Of a DNA stretch of 64,000 bases, positions 1 to 8,481 are shown one piece after another (position 1 is the stretch's first letter; every line of letters starts with the position of its first letter). The position numbers and the translations under genes are program-made. Origin of the DNA: Bradyrhizobium murdochi (GTDB lineage Bacteria > Pseudomonadota > Alphaproteobacteria > Rhizobiales > Xanthobacteraceae); assembly GCF_000472965.1 (NCBI RefSeq), contig NZ_AXAU01000002.1, positions 292,751-356,750 of the forward strand. Reading direction: 5' to 3'. The notes under the pieces were generated by a model that worked only from the letters and a program-made list of their open reading frames with translations, did no database searches and was not told where the DNA came from.

Positions 1-552
1 CTTGAGGCGCTGATGAATGCGCTTGATCTCGATCCGCATCTGAGCCCGCAATGCGGCATCGAGATTGCTCAGGGGTTCGTCGAACAGGAAGGCACGCGGC
101 TCGCGCACGATGGCACGACCCATCGCCACCCGTTGGCGCTGTCCGCCCGAAAGTTGCCGCGGTTTGCGATCGAGCAGGGATTCGATCCCCAGCATTGTCG
201 CGGCCCGCTGCACCAGGCGTTCGCGCTCCGCCCTTGGAACGCCCTTCATTTTGAGGCTGAAGGCGAGATTGCCGCGCACTGTCATGTGCGGATAAAGCGC
301 GTATGACTGGAACACCATCGCGATGTCGCGATCTTTCGGCGCCAGAAGCTCCACCGCCTTGCCGTCGAAACGAATCGAACCCTCGCTGACGTCCTCCAGC
401 CCGGCGATCATCCGCAGTGTCGTTGTCTTTCCGCAGCCCGAAGGACCAACGAGGACCGCAAACTCGCCCTCCGCGATGACGAGGTCGATGCCATGGATCA
501 CCGCGACACTGCCGAAGCGCTTCGTCAGTCTTTCAAGCCGGATCTCGGTCAT
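1..552 (-). CDS. Carbohydrate ABC transporter ATP-binding protein (MalK/UgpC-like), partial
   Basis: ATPase that energises import through the two permeases encoded just upstream on the same strand. The first 184 codons are visible; the 3' end, with the rest of the nucleotide-binding domain and the C-terminal OB-fold expected in this family, lies beyond base 1. Seen: Walker [10 protein letters not shown] at about residues 36-44, Q-loop [12 protein letters not shown], signature [14 protein letters not shown] and Walker [12 protein letters not shown]. The ATG at 550-552 lies 14 bp after the permease stop, which fits a single operon ordered binding protein, permease, permease, ATPase. Substrate is not readable from the ATPase. 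Confidence 0.93.
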   Translation of the reverse strand, partial: MTEIRLERLTKRFGSVAVIHGIDLVIAEGEFAVLVGPSGCGKTTTLRMIAGLEDVSEGSIRFDGKAVELLAPKDRDIAMVFQSYALYPHMTVRGNLAFSLKMKGVPRAERERLVQRAATMLGIESLLDRKPRQLSGGQRQRVAMGRAIVREPRAFLFDEPLSNLDAALRAQMRIEIKRIHQRLK

Positions 553-566
553 GCGTTTGCGGCCCC

Positions 567-1406
567 CTAGCCTTTCACGCCGCCACCGCCCCAGCCGGCG
601 ACGAGAAACTTCTGAATGAAAGAGAACACGATCACGACGGGAACAATCACCAGCATCCCGCTGGCCATGATCATTCCCCAATCGATGACGCTGGAATTGT
701 AGAGATCGGCAATGCCGATCGGCAGCGTCTTCAATTCGTCGGAGGTGATCAGGATGCGAACGAAAATATAGTCGTTCCAGGCGAGGATGAACGTAAAGAT
801 GCCTGTCGCGATAATGCCCGGCAGTGCCATCGGAAGAACGACGTACAGAACAGCACGTCCACGATCGGCGCCATCAGTCAGCGCCGCCTCTTCCAGATCA
901 AGCGGGATACTCTGGAAGAAAGTACGCAACATCCATAACGCAAACGGCATGCTGAATGCCGTGTATCCGAGAACAAGGGCGAGATGGGTATTGGCGATGC
1001 CGAAATAGCGCACCATTACGTAGAACGGAATGATGATCATGATCGGCGCGAACATGTAGGTGAACAGTATTGTCGCCGCCAGCGTCTCGCGGCCGCGGAA
1101 GCGGAAACGTGTCAGGCTGTACGCGCCGGGCGTGGCCAGGGCGAGCGTCAACAACACCGTTGCCGACGCGACAACGACGCTGTTGCGGAAATAGTCGAGG
1201 AAGCGCGTCTCCTCAAACAGCCGCGCAATATTGGATAGCGTCGCCTGTTCGGGGAAGAAGCGCGGCGGCCAGTAGAATACCTCTTGCGACGGCTTGAATG
1301 CGGTCGCCGCCATCCATGCGAACGGGAAAGCTGTGAACAACAGCAACGCGATGATGGCCAGGGCGAGCGAAAAGCGCTGCAAAAAAAACGCGGAACGGCG
1401 ATTCAT
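567..1406 (-). CDS. Carbohydrate ABC transporter permease (MalG/UgpE-like)
   Basis: Inner-membrane permease of 279 residues with about six hydrophobic segments, the first near residues 10-30. The cytoplasmic EAA loop that contacts the ATPase is visible as [20 protein letters not shown] near residue 175, and the C-terminus ends in a short glycine-rich tail typical of MalG-type permeases. Its ATG overlaps the stop of the preceding permease gene by 4 bp, indicating translational coupling. It pairs with the 1403-2311 permease to form the CUT1 heterodimeric channel. Substrate unassigned. Confidence 0.92.
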   Translation of the reverse strand: MNRRSAFFLQRFSLALAIIALLLFTAFPFAWMAATAFKPSQEVFYWPPRFFPEQATLSNIARLFEETRFLDYFRNSVVVASATVLLTLALATPGAYSLTRFRFRGRETLAATILFTYMFAPIMIIIPFYVMVRYFGIANTHLALVLGYTAFSMPFALWMLRTFFQSIPLDLEEAALTDGADRGRAVLYVVLPMALPGIIATGIFTFILAWNDYIFVRILITSDELKTLPIGIADLYNSSVIDWGMIMASGMLVIVPVVIVFSFIQKFLVAGWGGGGVKG

Positions 1407-2311
1407 AGCTGTTCCTCTCGCCTGAACATCATGAAATAGACGGCAGCGAAGACCACCAGCAGCAAGAACATGACCACCGAGGCAGCCGCTCCCGTGCCCG
1501 CTTCATAGTAATGGAAGGCGCGCAGATAAGCGTAAACCGGCAAGGTGCGGATATATTTTTCAGCGCCGCCACCCTGGGTCATCAGCCAAACGGTGTCGAA
1601 TTTGGTGAACATCCAGATCGTGCGAAGCAGCACGACGATGAAGAGAACCGATGCCAATTGCGGCAGCGTCACGTAAAGAAAGCGGCTCAATGGGCCGGCT
1701 CCGTCCACACGCGCCGCTTCATAGAGCTCGGTTGGAATGGTCTGCAGGCGCGCCAGGACCGCGAGAACGACAAAAGGAAAGAACTGCCATACCGAGATCA
1801 GGATCAGGGACGTCATGATGTAAGTGCGGCCCATCCAGTTGATCGGCTCGTCAGTCAGGCCGAGCATCACCATCCCATAATTGATGAGGCCGAACTGGTT
1901 GTTGAGAAGCCATTTCCAAAGGATCACGGCCACGACGGTCGGGATCACGTACGGGAAAAGAACGATCCCGCGCACCAGACTGCGTCCGGGAAAGTACTGA
2001 TTGAGAGCAAGCGCCGCCCCTACGCCGATAATGATTTGGAGCGTAATCGTCGAAACCGAGTAGACGACGCCGCGCCAGACGCTCTCGCTGAACTCAGGAT
2101 CGGCGAGCAGGAACCAATAGTTCTCCAGGCCTGCCCAGCTCTGCTGGGGAAAGAACGAATGCTTGTGATGCAGGCTCAGCCAAACCCCGTAGAGGACAGG
2201 ATAGAGTGTCAGCCCCGCCAGCAGAAGCATGGCCGGCAGCAGGAGCAGAATGCCAAGTCTCGCTTGGGACGTCTGCACGCTGGCCGTTCGTCTGCGGTGG
2301 GACGAATGCAT
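1403..2311 (-). CDS. Carbohydrate ABC transporter permease (MalF/UgpA-like)
   Basis: Inner-membrane permease of 302 residues and partner of the MalG-like permease. Hydrophobic segments begin with LGILLLLPAMLLLAGLTLY, and the EAA loop reads YEAARVDGAGPLSRFLYVTL. The ATG at 2311 is chosen because the hydrophobic core follows within about 20 residues; a GTG ten codons upstream (2341) is possible and neither has a strong ribosome binding site. The gene sits 90 bp after the binding-protein gene in the same direction and overlaps the next gene by 4 bp. CUT1 systems import oligosaccharides, polyols or glycerol-phosphate; which one is not visible. Confidence 0.9.
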   Translation of the reverse strand: MHSSHRRRTASVQTSQARLGILLLLPAMLLLAGLTLYPVLYGVWLSLHHKHSFFPQQSWAGLENYWFLLADPEFSESVWRGVVYSVSTITLQIIIGVGAALALNQYFPGRSLVRGIVLFPYVIPTVVAVILWKWLLNNQFGLINYGMVMLGLTDEPINWMGRTYIMTSLILISVWQFFPFVVLAVLARLQTIPTELYEAARVDGAGPLSRFLYVTLPQLASVLFIVVLLRTIWMFTKFDTVWLMTQGGGAEKYIRTLPVYAYLRAFHYYEAGTGAAASVVMFLLLVVFAAVYFMMFRREEQL

Positions 2312-2401
2312 GATGTGTAACTCAAGAGCGCGAGGCGACACGTAACCGAGCCTGCGGCGGGTGGCGCCTTCGCCCCCCGCGCTTCCGGCCTCACGCGTGC
2401 T

Positions 2402-3766
2402 TCACCACTTGGCGTAGCCGGCTTTCTTGATCAACGCCTCGGCACGAGCCTGCGCCTTGGCTGCGGCTTCTTCCGGCTTCTTTCCTTCCACTACTGTTTC
2501 GAGCACCATGTCGCGGATGATGCCGGATCCGAGAACCTGCATCAAGTAAGGTTTGGTGTTCAGGTCCTCGTATTTCACGACCAATGTCGGCTTGGCGAGG
2601 TCGCCATCGAGCGCCTCTTGCTGCACTTCCAGCCAGCCGCCCCAGCGCTTCACCATCGGGATTTCCTTGTAAGCAGCCGACTGTCGAAGCGACTTTGTGA
2701 TCGGGAAGAAGTGGATCGGAACCGACTTGATGTACTCGATATAGTTCTCGTCCTTATAGAAGAACTTCAGGAATTCCTTGGCGGCTTCCGGATTCTTCGA
2801 ACCCTTGAGCAGCATCCAGGGCTCCTCATCGACCTGGACGGCGGGCTTGTTGCCGCTCGGTCCGACTGGCTTCATCCAGACATCGAAGTGATCTGTATCC
2901 TGCATCTCCTTGGGGACGTATTTCTCGATCAGCGACGCGCCGCGGCCGTAGCCCTGGAACATCATTGCCGCCTTCTGGCCGTACATACTCGCGAACGTGT
3001 CGAGATAGCCGTGACCTTCCCATCCCGGCGGCAGCGCCGTGGTGAGCTCTTTCCAGAAATTCAGCACCTCGATCATTCTCTTGTCGATGAACAGCGGCTT
3101 GTTCTTGTCATCGAAGAGTTGACCGCCGTTGGCCGCGATCAGCTCGCCAACGAGGATGTTGATGAACAAGTTATCGCCCGGAATGGTGAGACCATACACG
3201 TCTGGCTTGCCATCGCCGTTGGTGTCCATTGTCAGCGCTTTCGCGTTGGCTATGAGGTCGGACCAGGTCTTAGGTGCTTTCAAACCTTTTTGCTTTGCCC
3301 AATCGGCACGATAGATCAGCAGTGATGTACCGGCGGCATGGACGAGACCATAATACTTGCCGTCAGCTCTGCACACCTGCTTGATCTGATCCCAGACATT
3401 GCTCTCGCCAATGGCCTTCACCACGTCGTCGAGCGGCAGTAGCAGACCCTGTTGCTGCAGCGCTGTGCAAGTGATGGGTTGACCGTGTGAGAGCTCGGGT
3501 GGAGCGCCGGCGGCGAGTGCGGCCTGTATCTTTGGCTCCAGGTCGCCCCAGGCCAATGCCTCGGCCTCGATCTTGATGTCCGGATGCGCCTTCTCGAAGC
3601 GCTCGACGATCTCCGCCACCGCTTTCACCGAGGCCGGGTCGGTCTCGGTATGCCAAACCCGCACAACCTTGGTCTGGGCGACCGCCGCACCTGCCACAGT
3701 TCCCGCGAACAGAATGGCGCAGGTCACGCTCAGAGCCAGTTGTCGAACGCTTTCAATGCGCTGCAT
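2402..3766 (-). CDS. Extracellular solute-binding protein of a CUT1 ABC transporter
   Basis: Periplasmic family 1 binding protein of 454 residues that would deliver a sugar-like ligand to the adjacent permeases. The ATG at 3766 is preferred over a longer reading frame because GGGAGGA lies about 6 bases upstream and a clean signal peptide follows (MQRIESVRQLALSV, then a hydrophobic stretch ending AAVAQ). The mature protein opens with VVRVWHTETDPASVKAV, usual for this family. Residues DTNGDGKPDVYG form a calcium-binding-like loop in the first lobe. First gene of the four-gene operon, so the promoter should lie in 3767-3900. Ligand unknown. Confidence 0.92.
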   Translation of the reverse strand: MQRIESVRQLALSVTCAILFAGTVAGAAVAQTKVVRVWHTETDPASVKAVAEIVERFEKAHPDIKIEAEALAWGDLEPKIQAALAAGAPPELSHGQPITCTALQQQGLLLPLDDVVKAIGESNVWDQIKQVCRADGKYYGLVHAAGTSLLIYRADWAKQKGLKAPKTWSDLIANAKALTMDTNGDGKPDVYGLTIPGDNLFINILVGELIAANGGQLFDDKNKPLFIDKRMIEVLNFWKELTTALPPGWEGHGYLDTFASMYGQKAAMMFQGYGRGASLIEKYVPKEMQDTDHFDVWMKPVGPSGNKPAVQVDEEPWMLLKGSKNPEAAKEFLKFFYKDENYIEYIKSVPIHFFPITKSLRQSAAYKEIPMVKRWGGWLEVQQEALDGDLAKPTLVVKYEDLNTKPYLMQVLGSGIIRDMVLETVVEGKKPEEAAAKAQARAEALIKKAGYAKW

Positions 3767-4366
3767 TGTCTCCTCCCATTTGTTTTCGGCAATGACGCTG
3801 CCAGTGCGGTCGTCGGCGTTTCTGGTGCCGGTCTCGCCTGCGAGTGGACGGCTTGAACCACTTCGCGTGCTCATCATCGGTCTTGCCTTTTGACGACGAT
3901 GTTAGGCGCCGATCCTCAATCAGCTGGGCGCGCCTTTGGCCGCAATCAGCGTCAGCGTTCCACGCGTCCGGCTGCGCGAGAATCGGCAGAACGCCTACGT
4001 GCGGTCCTCGGGGCTACAGAGCTGCGATCGAATCTCGAGACTGCTGGTGCTCCCAGCGCGATCACAGAGCATAGCACAGCGTATTGAGGTTCGTTGTGCC
4101 GGAGGAAGTCCGGCCTTGCCGAGATGACGCGGTGTCGCGGTCCTTCGGTAGTGGCCGAACGCGCCTGGTCAGAATGCGACATGGGTTGAGGCCTTCGGCG
4201 AACCGATCAATCGAGACCCGACGCCGGTGAATATTGTTGCGGAGATGACGCTCCTCGATCAGGCAGTTTGCCAAATCTAGAAAGTTACCAAGCTATATCA
4301 ATATGTTATGAAAAGCTTGGCGTTCCTGAGACCAACAGCGCCGCTGTACGGCATCTCGAATTTGGC
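3767..4366. other. Intergenic region with no recognisable gene
   Basis: About 600 bases upstream of the ABC operon. Open frames here are short and mutually inconsistent on both strands, with no ribosome binding site and no recognisable domain. The part near 3767-3900 should contain the operon promoter, but I see no convincing -35/-10 pair. No sugar-operon regulator gene, intact or broken, can be read. Confidence 0.5.
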
Positions 4367-4401
4367 TGGCGGAGAGAGTGGGATTCGAACCCACGGTACG
4401 G
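4367..4401 (-). pseudogene. tRNA-Ser 3' end fragment
   Basis: On the minus strand the sequence ends in CCA (4367-4369) with discriminator G, an acceptor half TCTCTCC, a perfect five-base-pair T stem GTGGG/CCCAC around loop TTCGAAT, and the first bases of a long variable arm (CCGTACC). This matches the 3' end of a serine tRNA. The remaining variable arm, anticodon arm, D arm and 5' acceptor are absent; the adjoining DNA is unrelated. Such 3' fragments are commonly left by elements that integrate into tRNA genes. Serine identity is inferred from acceptor and variable arm, since the anticodon is missing. Confidence 0.6.
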
Positions 4402-4839
4402 ACTACACTTCATCCGGCTTCCCAATCTGGAACGGGCTGGATGGGACAGCGGGATCGAACATCCAATAGGCGATCCTTCTTACCGGCGCTGCGAAAGACG
4501 GTCTGAGTTCTCAGGCGACAAGCAGTGCGGGTTCGTTCGCGACCTAAATTGTGACATCGGCCGCTCGCGCACTCTTCCCGCTAAGCCGATCAAGGAAAAT
4601 TCCGCCGTTTGAAAAACCGTTTTAATCTTTCGAACTCAAACGGCGATCTTTTCTAAGTGCTTGATTGGAATGGCGCGCCATCCAGAATAAAACGGCGAAC
4701 TCGTATGCTATTGAGATTATTATAGAATTGTAATAGGTGGTCCCCGCCGGATATCACAACTACCGAACGGCGTTTCCTGAGCTCGATCTGGCGACGGGAC
4801 CGCTAAAAAACGGCGGACCATCAGAGGTAACTGATTGTC
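4402..4839. other. Non-coding stretch next to tRNA fragment, AT-rich at its right end
   Basis: No supported gene. Around 4450-4465 there is a weak T-arm-like sequence (GATCGAAC flanked by GG/CC) that may be another decayed tRNA fragment, but pairing is poor. From about 4610 to 4740 the DNA is noticeably AT-rich and could hold the promoter of the following gene. Confidence 0.4.
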
Positions 4840-5388
4840 ATGGCAGCACGGTCCTCTTTACGTCCGGACCCCGAAAACGTTCCCGCCGTAGTTGCCTCAA
4901 AGCTCAAGTCGGGGGAGTCGGTGGAGGCTGTCTTCGACATGGGCAAGGGACTGGACATCTACGCGACTGATCGGCGCTTTTTCGGTAAACGTGGAGAGAG
5001 GCTGATCGACATCGCTTACGAGGAAGTGACGGACGTGAAGCGCCGCGCGTCGCGCGGCATCGTTCGCAGTGCCATGGGGATCGCATTCGTGGCGGGGGGC
5101 GCCCTCACCGGTTTCGAAACCCCGATGGCGACGACAATCAGCATCCTCCTCTTTCTGATCGGTGCCGTCTTCCTCCATCTTGGCCTGTTTATGAGAGAGC
5201 ACTGGGTGGAGCTGAGGATCAGGCGAGACGATCCCAAGCCCTCTGTCGGGCACATCGTGATGTTCTTTCCCTTCTGGCTGCTCCTCCGTCACGGCAAGCG
5301 ATACACGGCACCGGGGAGTCCGGAGCAGGTCGATGCGTTTTGCAGGTTCCTGAGCGGGAAGCTATCCGCCCTACCAAACCGAAGGTGA
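4840..5388 (+). CDS. PH-like membrane protein of unknown function
   Basis: A 182-residue protein with no name that I recognise. The first part (about residues 20-70) has the alternating pattern of a bacterial pleckstrin-homology-like domain, with YATDRRFFGKRGERLIDIAY. Two hydrophobic segments follow (about 77-93 and 97-117), then RIRRDDPKPSVGHIV and an aromatic patch FFPFWLLLRHG, consistent with a membrane-anchored protein with its head in the cytoplasm. The ATG at 4840 has AGAGG about 12 bases upstream, a weak site. It is isolated between decayed sequences and converges with the symporter operon, so it probably belongs to the acquired zone. Confidence 0.6.
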   Translation: MAARSSLRPDPENVPAVVASKLKSGESVEAVFDMGKGLDIYATDRRFFGKRGERLIDIAYEEVTDVKRRASRGIVRSAMGIAFVAGGALTGFETPMATTISILLFLIGAVFLHLGLFMREHWVELRIRRDDPKPSVGHIVMFFPFWLLLRHGKRYTAPGSPEQVDAFCRFLSGKLSALPNRR

Positions 5389-5413
5389 GCAATACAGCCG
5401 ACACTTGACACAT

Positions 5414-5456
5414 CATGCCCGCGCTCGTCGTCGCTCGTTGCGGGCATCCACGTCTT
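5414..5456. repeat. Partial dispersed palindromic repeat (CATGCCCGC type)
   Basis: CATGCCCGCGCTCGTCG faces GCGGGCATCCACGTCTTA, the form of a known rhizobial intergenic palindrome family that reads through GGGCATCCACGTCTT. Only one arm pair is present. Located directly after the PH-like gene. Confidence 0.4.
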
Positions 5457-5464
5457 AAGATTAA

Positions 5465-5492
5465 GATTCCAGGCGGTATGCCGCCTGGAATC
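5465..5492 (-). terminator. Hairpin terminator candidate between convergent genes
   Basis: Perfect 12-bp inverted repeat GATTCCAGGCGG / CCGCCTGGAATC with a four-base loop TATG. It lies 18 bp beyond the stop of the symporter partner gene and about 75 bp beyond the PH-like gene. There is no long T run on either side, so it may act as a weak or bidirectional terminator. Confidence 0.5.
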
Positions 5493-5509
5493 CGCTGACA
5501 GATGAACAG

Positions 5510-5653
5510 CTATCGTCTCGTTGCGACCTCGTCAGCTTCTCTCATCTCGTCCGGGGTTGGTGGCCGGTAATAGATATTCATCAAGATGAGCGCGACGACG
5601 ATCGGGAACGCCCACAATGCGGTGACGATGGTCGTACTCAGCCCTGCACTCAT
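5510..5653 (-). CDS. Small single-pass membrane protein, symporter partner
   Basis: A 47-residue protein: short N-terminus, one hydrophobic segment (about residues 8-28, TIVTALWAFPIVVALILM), then a charged tail ending READEVATRR. AGGGGAGAG stands just ahead of the ATG at 5653, and the ATG begins 11 bases after the symporter stop, so the two are almost surely cotranscribed and translationally coupled. Several sodium/solute symporters carry such short accessory subunits encoded next to them; this fits that pattern by position, size and topology. Function is inferred: assembly or stability of the symporter. Confidence 0.72.
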   Translation of the reverse strand: MSAGLSTTIVTALWAFPIVVALILMNIYYRPPTPDEMREADEVATRR

Positions 5654-5664
5654 TGCTCTCCCCT

Positions 5665-7710
5665 TTAGCGTTCGGTGATGGACTGCCGCGCCGCCTCGTC
5701 GATCGGCTCAGGCGTGTGGCGGGGTGCCGTTGCCATCTGAGCCGGGAAGGCCATCGACCAGAGGAGGAACACGCCGGTGATGCCGCCCAGGATCAGCCAG
5801 GTCCAGATTCCGGGAAGATCGAACACCACGCGATCCAAGGCGTTGCCCAACTCGATCCCCGGCCCGACAAACATGATCCACCAGAACGGAATGTAGAACC
5901 AGAGGAACTTCCGCCAAGCCTGGGCCCTCGGCTCGTAGTAGGCCGGGTCGTATTTCCTGAAGAAATCATCGAGCGAGTTCTGCCACTCGATGTACCGGCG
6001 GCTCGGGGTGGTGAACGAGGAAACCGCCCAGATGGTGAGGATGTTGAAGATGATCCCCCATCCGGCGGAGTGGATGCTCAGCGTGTAGCGGTACGCCGGC
6101 CAATAGTACGTCAGCGTGACCGCCACGATTCCGACGAGCAAACCGGCCGTTACGCCCTGCGGTGTCCAGCGCATCGGCCACCCGCGGAAGCCGTAGCAGA
6201 TCACCACCAGGGCCGGGTAGAGCTGGAAGCCGTACGAGACAGCCAACCCGCCCAACATCACCATGAGGTCATGTTGTGCGAACGCGACGTACAAGGAAGC
6301 GCTCAGCAGCACTAGGCAGAAAATGCGCGACCAGGTGACCTGCCACTTCTCCGGGAATACGTCGCTGATCAGGATAGGCTCATCCCCACGCCGGCCTTCG
6401 GGATTCCCCGACGGCCCAGGGTTTCCCGAATGCGCGGGATTTCCCGGATTCTCCGATATGACGCCCGGACGACCCATGATCGCCGCGGCACCTCGCGCTC
6501 GGTACAGGAGCCACTCACCGATGATGTTGCGCGACGCGATCGCCGCGAACGAGGAAACATACGGCCCTGCTGTGGACTGAGCGGCAGCCAGCAGACCGAT
6601 CGCCGCCAGCGGGATGAGCGCTAACGGGAGGTAGGTCAGCATCAACTTCGGGACCACGCCGTCGGAACCGGCACCCGCCGCGCCGGCGGCCCGGATGAAC
6701 TCTACCAGTTCAGCCGTGCCCCACTGGCCCGGATTCTGATGAGCGAGGATCTGCGCGCCGACGCCCTGGACCACCGACCACAGGACGAGCGTCGCGGTGA
6801 CGACGACCCCGATGCCGACGACGATCTGGTAGGAGATCGTCCGCGCATGCCTGAGGCTATAGGACCACATGGTAAAGGCGGGGGAAGCCTGGATGCCTGC
6901 GAGGGCGAACATGTAGGTGAGCATCATCACGCCCGTCCACTGCGGCTTGGGTCCCAAGCCCTCCACGTCACCAACCCAGTTCCAGCCCCAGTGGATCGCG
7001 CCGTGGGAGTTCGTGTAGTAGCCGGAGAGTTGCCAGGCCTGCTCCATGAACGGACCCCAGCCGCCTAGGCCGTAGAGTACGCCGATGCCGATCAGGGTGA
7101 TCCCACCGAACGTCAGGAAGTACTGGATGACGTCGACCCACGCGATGGTCCTGAGACCTCCGGCCGCCACGTAGATGAGCATGATCAGCGCAAGCGCCAC
7201 GCTTCCGAAGAAGAACGGGAAGAACCCGTTGGTGATCACGGAGAAGAGGAGACCGGAGCCGATAAGCTGGACGGCCACGTAGAAGCAGCTGTACAGGAAC
7301 GAGACAATGACGATGATGACTCCCAGGAAGTACGAGTCGAAGATCGTCCGATACTGCTCGGGTGGCGTGACGAAGCCATACCTCCGGCCCAGCATCCATT
7401 GCCGTTTGATGAACAGGGCGCCTGTGAACGGGATCGTGATGGCGTAGAGGCCGGCGAAGGCGTAGGCGATGCCGCCGGCGTAGACGGTCCCAGGGTGCCC
7501 CATATAGGTCCACGCACTGAACGAGGTCGCAGAGGCGGAAAGCACAAAGAGCCAGCCGGGAAGCGTCCGCCCGGCGATGCCCCATCCGGCAAGCGACTTG
7601 GCTCTCTGGTATCCGATGACGCTCCAGTAAATGCAGTACGCCCAGTAAAGCCCGACTGCGATGAGCACCCCCCAGATAAGTGGCCAGTTGTATGCTGTTT
7701 CACCTGGCAT
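5665..7710 (-). CDS. Sodium:solute symporter family (SSS) transporter
   Basis: A 681-residue inner-membrane transporter with about 13-14 hydrophobic segments. SSS-family features include YQRAKSLAGWGIAGRTLPGW near the N-terminus, then SASATSFSAWTYMG and TYLPLALIPLAAIGLLAAAQST, the last resembling the sodium-site helix. The start at 7710 has AAGGGAGGAA about 6 bases upstream. A cytoplasmic loop at about residues 417-441 carries an unusual proline/glycine/asparagine repeat (ENPGNP, HSGNPGPSGNPE). The C-terminus continues for about 120 residues past the core, with aromatic-rich helices. The substrate is not predictable; organic acids, amino acids and sugars are all carried by this family. Confidence 0.88.
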   Translation of the reverse strand: MPGETAYNWPLIWGVLIAVGLYWAYCIYWSVIGYQRAKSLAGWGIAGRTLPGWLFVLSASATSFSAWTYMGHPGTVYAGGIAYAFAGLYAITIPFTGALFIKRQWMLGRRYGFVTPPEQYRTIFDSYFLGVIIVIVSFLYSCFYVAVQLIGSGLLFSVITNGFFPFFFGSVALALIMLIYVAAGGLRTIAWVDVIQYFLTFGGITLIGIGVLYGLGGWGPFMEQAWQLSGYYTNSHGAIHWGWNWVGDVEGLGPKPQWTGVMMLTYMFALAGIQASPAFTMWSYSLRHARTISYQIVVGIGVVVTATLVLWSVVQGVGAQILAHQNPGQWGTAELVEFIRAAGAAGAGSDGVVPKLMLTYLPLALIPLAAIGLLAAAQSTAGPYVSSFAAIASRNIIGEWLLYRARGAAAIMGRPGVISENPGNPAHSGNPGPSGNPEGRRGDEPILISDVFPEKWQVTWSRIFCLVLLSASLYVAFAQHDLMVMLGGLAVSYGFQLYPALVVICYGFRGWPMRWTPQGVTAGLLVGIVAVTLTYYWPAYRYTLSIHSAGWGIIFNILTIWAVSSFTTPSRRYIEWQNSLDDFFRKYDPAYYEPRAQAWRKFLWFYIPFWWIMFVGPGIELGNALDRVVFDLPGIWTWLILGGITGVFLLWSMAFPAQMATAPRHTPEPIDEAARQSITER

Positions 7711-7768
7711 GGCGGATTCCTCCCTTTGTCTACAGACCGGTACCGCTGAGGTCGAAGGCTTATGGCAG

Positions 7769-7792
7769 CTAAGCCGCTTTGAAGCGGCTTAG
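7769..7792 (-). promoter_or_regulatory. Strong hairpin in the symporter leader (attenuator candidate)
   Basis: Perfect 11-bp inverted repeat CTAAGCCGCTT / AAGCGGCTTAG separated by two bases. It lies about 60 bases upstream of the symporter ATG and contains the stop codon of the leader reading frame. No T tract follows in the direction of the symporter, so it is either an attenuator-like structure or a processing/stability hairpin. Confidence 0.45.
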
Positions 7793-8023
7793 CCGGGGCG
7801 CAAAGGCGCCGGCCCGTGCCCTGGCCTCCAAACCGGAACCATCAGGACGATAAGCGTGGTCGGCCCCACGGGCCCGACCGTGCGAGAACGGGTGGGAGAT
7901 CGAAAATCGCAGTGCTGCTCGATGGGAGCGCCAAGCGGTCACCAAGAGGCTACGGGCAACTATAGCGGCGCCCATAAAGGGCTCTGCCGCTCTCCGGCAA
8001 GCCTCGCCAGTACCCCTTGCCAT
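7769..8023 (-). CDS. Possible 84-residue leader ORF upstream of the symporter
   Basis: An ATG at 8023 follows an unusually strong ribosome binding site, GGGAGGAGG, about 8 bases upstream. The product is basic, rich in Ala, Arg and Ser, and resembles no family I recognise. Codon choice is mixed and unlike the neighbouring core genes. The DNA is full of potential stems (GGTCGG...CCGACC near 7857-7878; GGCGC...GCGCC near 7797-7810; the 7769 hairpin), so the stretch may work as a structured 5' leader rather than as a protein. It ends 58 bases before the symporter start. Confidence 0.35.
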   Translation of the reverse strand: MARGTGEACRRAAEPFMGAAIVARSLLVTAWRSHRAALRFSISHPFSHGRARGADHAYRPDGSGLEARARAGAFAPRLSRFKAA

Positions 8024-8040
8024 TGGGGCCTCCTCCTCCC

Positions 8041-8262
8041 GTTTCTTATTCTTATGTTTTGTTGTATTCTTGGGCGGTGTCTCGAATCCTCGCGGCACCG
8101 TTGTCGTGCTCGTTGCGGATCCGTTTTATCGGGAGACCGACGATCTAGACGATCTCCATGCGTCTCGTCCGCTCCCGCAAATTGCCGTCAGGCGCAACGA
8201 AACTCTGCTACCCAACAGATTCCAATTTTTAACTCGGTACTTAGGTCCATTACGTACATTAG
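8041..8262. other. Intergenic region, no gene seen
   Basis: About 220 bases between the leader ORF start and the soxC remnant. An AT-rich patch at 8042-8065 may contain the promoter that reads left into the symporter leader. No protein similarity is visible on either strand. Confidence 0.4.
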
Positions 8263-8481
8263 ACTTTCGCATTACGCTTCAGCTTCCCTGGATGTGGGAC
8301 GGCAAGCCCGCCGTGCTGCAAAGCCGGTGCACCGACGAGACCGGCTACACTCAGCCCACGCCGGCGCAAACTCGTCGCCATCCGCGGATCGAACGGGCCG
8401 TTCGGCTCGATCTATCATCTGAACGCCATCCAGAGCTGGGCCGACGCCGCCGACGCGAGTGTGACCAATGTTCACGCGTAA
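8263..8481 (+). pseudogene. soxC: soxC remnant (sulfite dehydrogenase molybdopterin subunit, C-terminal end)
   Basis: Only the last ~70 codons survive. The frame reads LPWMWDGKPAVLQSRCTDET then GYTQPT, which is the C-terminal end of SoxC-type sulfane/sulfite dehydrogenases. After a one-base insertion in the A run at 8368-8370 it continues in another frame as LVAIRGSNGPFGSIYHLNAI, then QSWAD, ending VTNVHA with TAA at 8479-8481. The molybdenum-cofactor-binding body of the protein is absent. The stop overlaps the start of the soxD remnant by 14 bases, the usual soxCD arrangement. Clearly non-functional. Confidence 0.75.

Noticed and set aside
1511..2320. Long plus-strand open frame over the MalF-like permease gene
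   Set aside because: Antisense to a clear permease; high-GC codon bias generates long frames on the opposite strand. No domain or start signal.
3890..4270. A decayed regulator gene upstream of the ABC operon
   Set aside because: Expected for a sugar operon, but no helix-turn-helix or ligand-binding motif can be read in any frame.
7740..8040. A known riboswitch class in the symporter leader
   Set aside because: I compared it by eye with TPP, cobalamin, SAM-II, glycine, FMN, ZTP, fluoride and guanidine motifs; none of the conserved cores is present.
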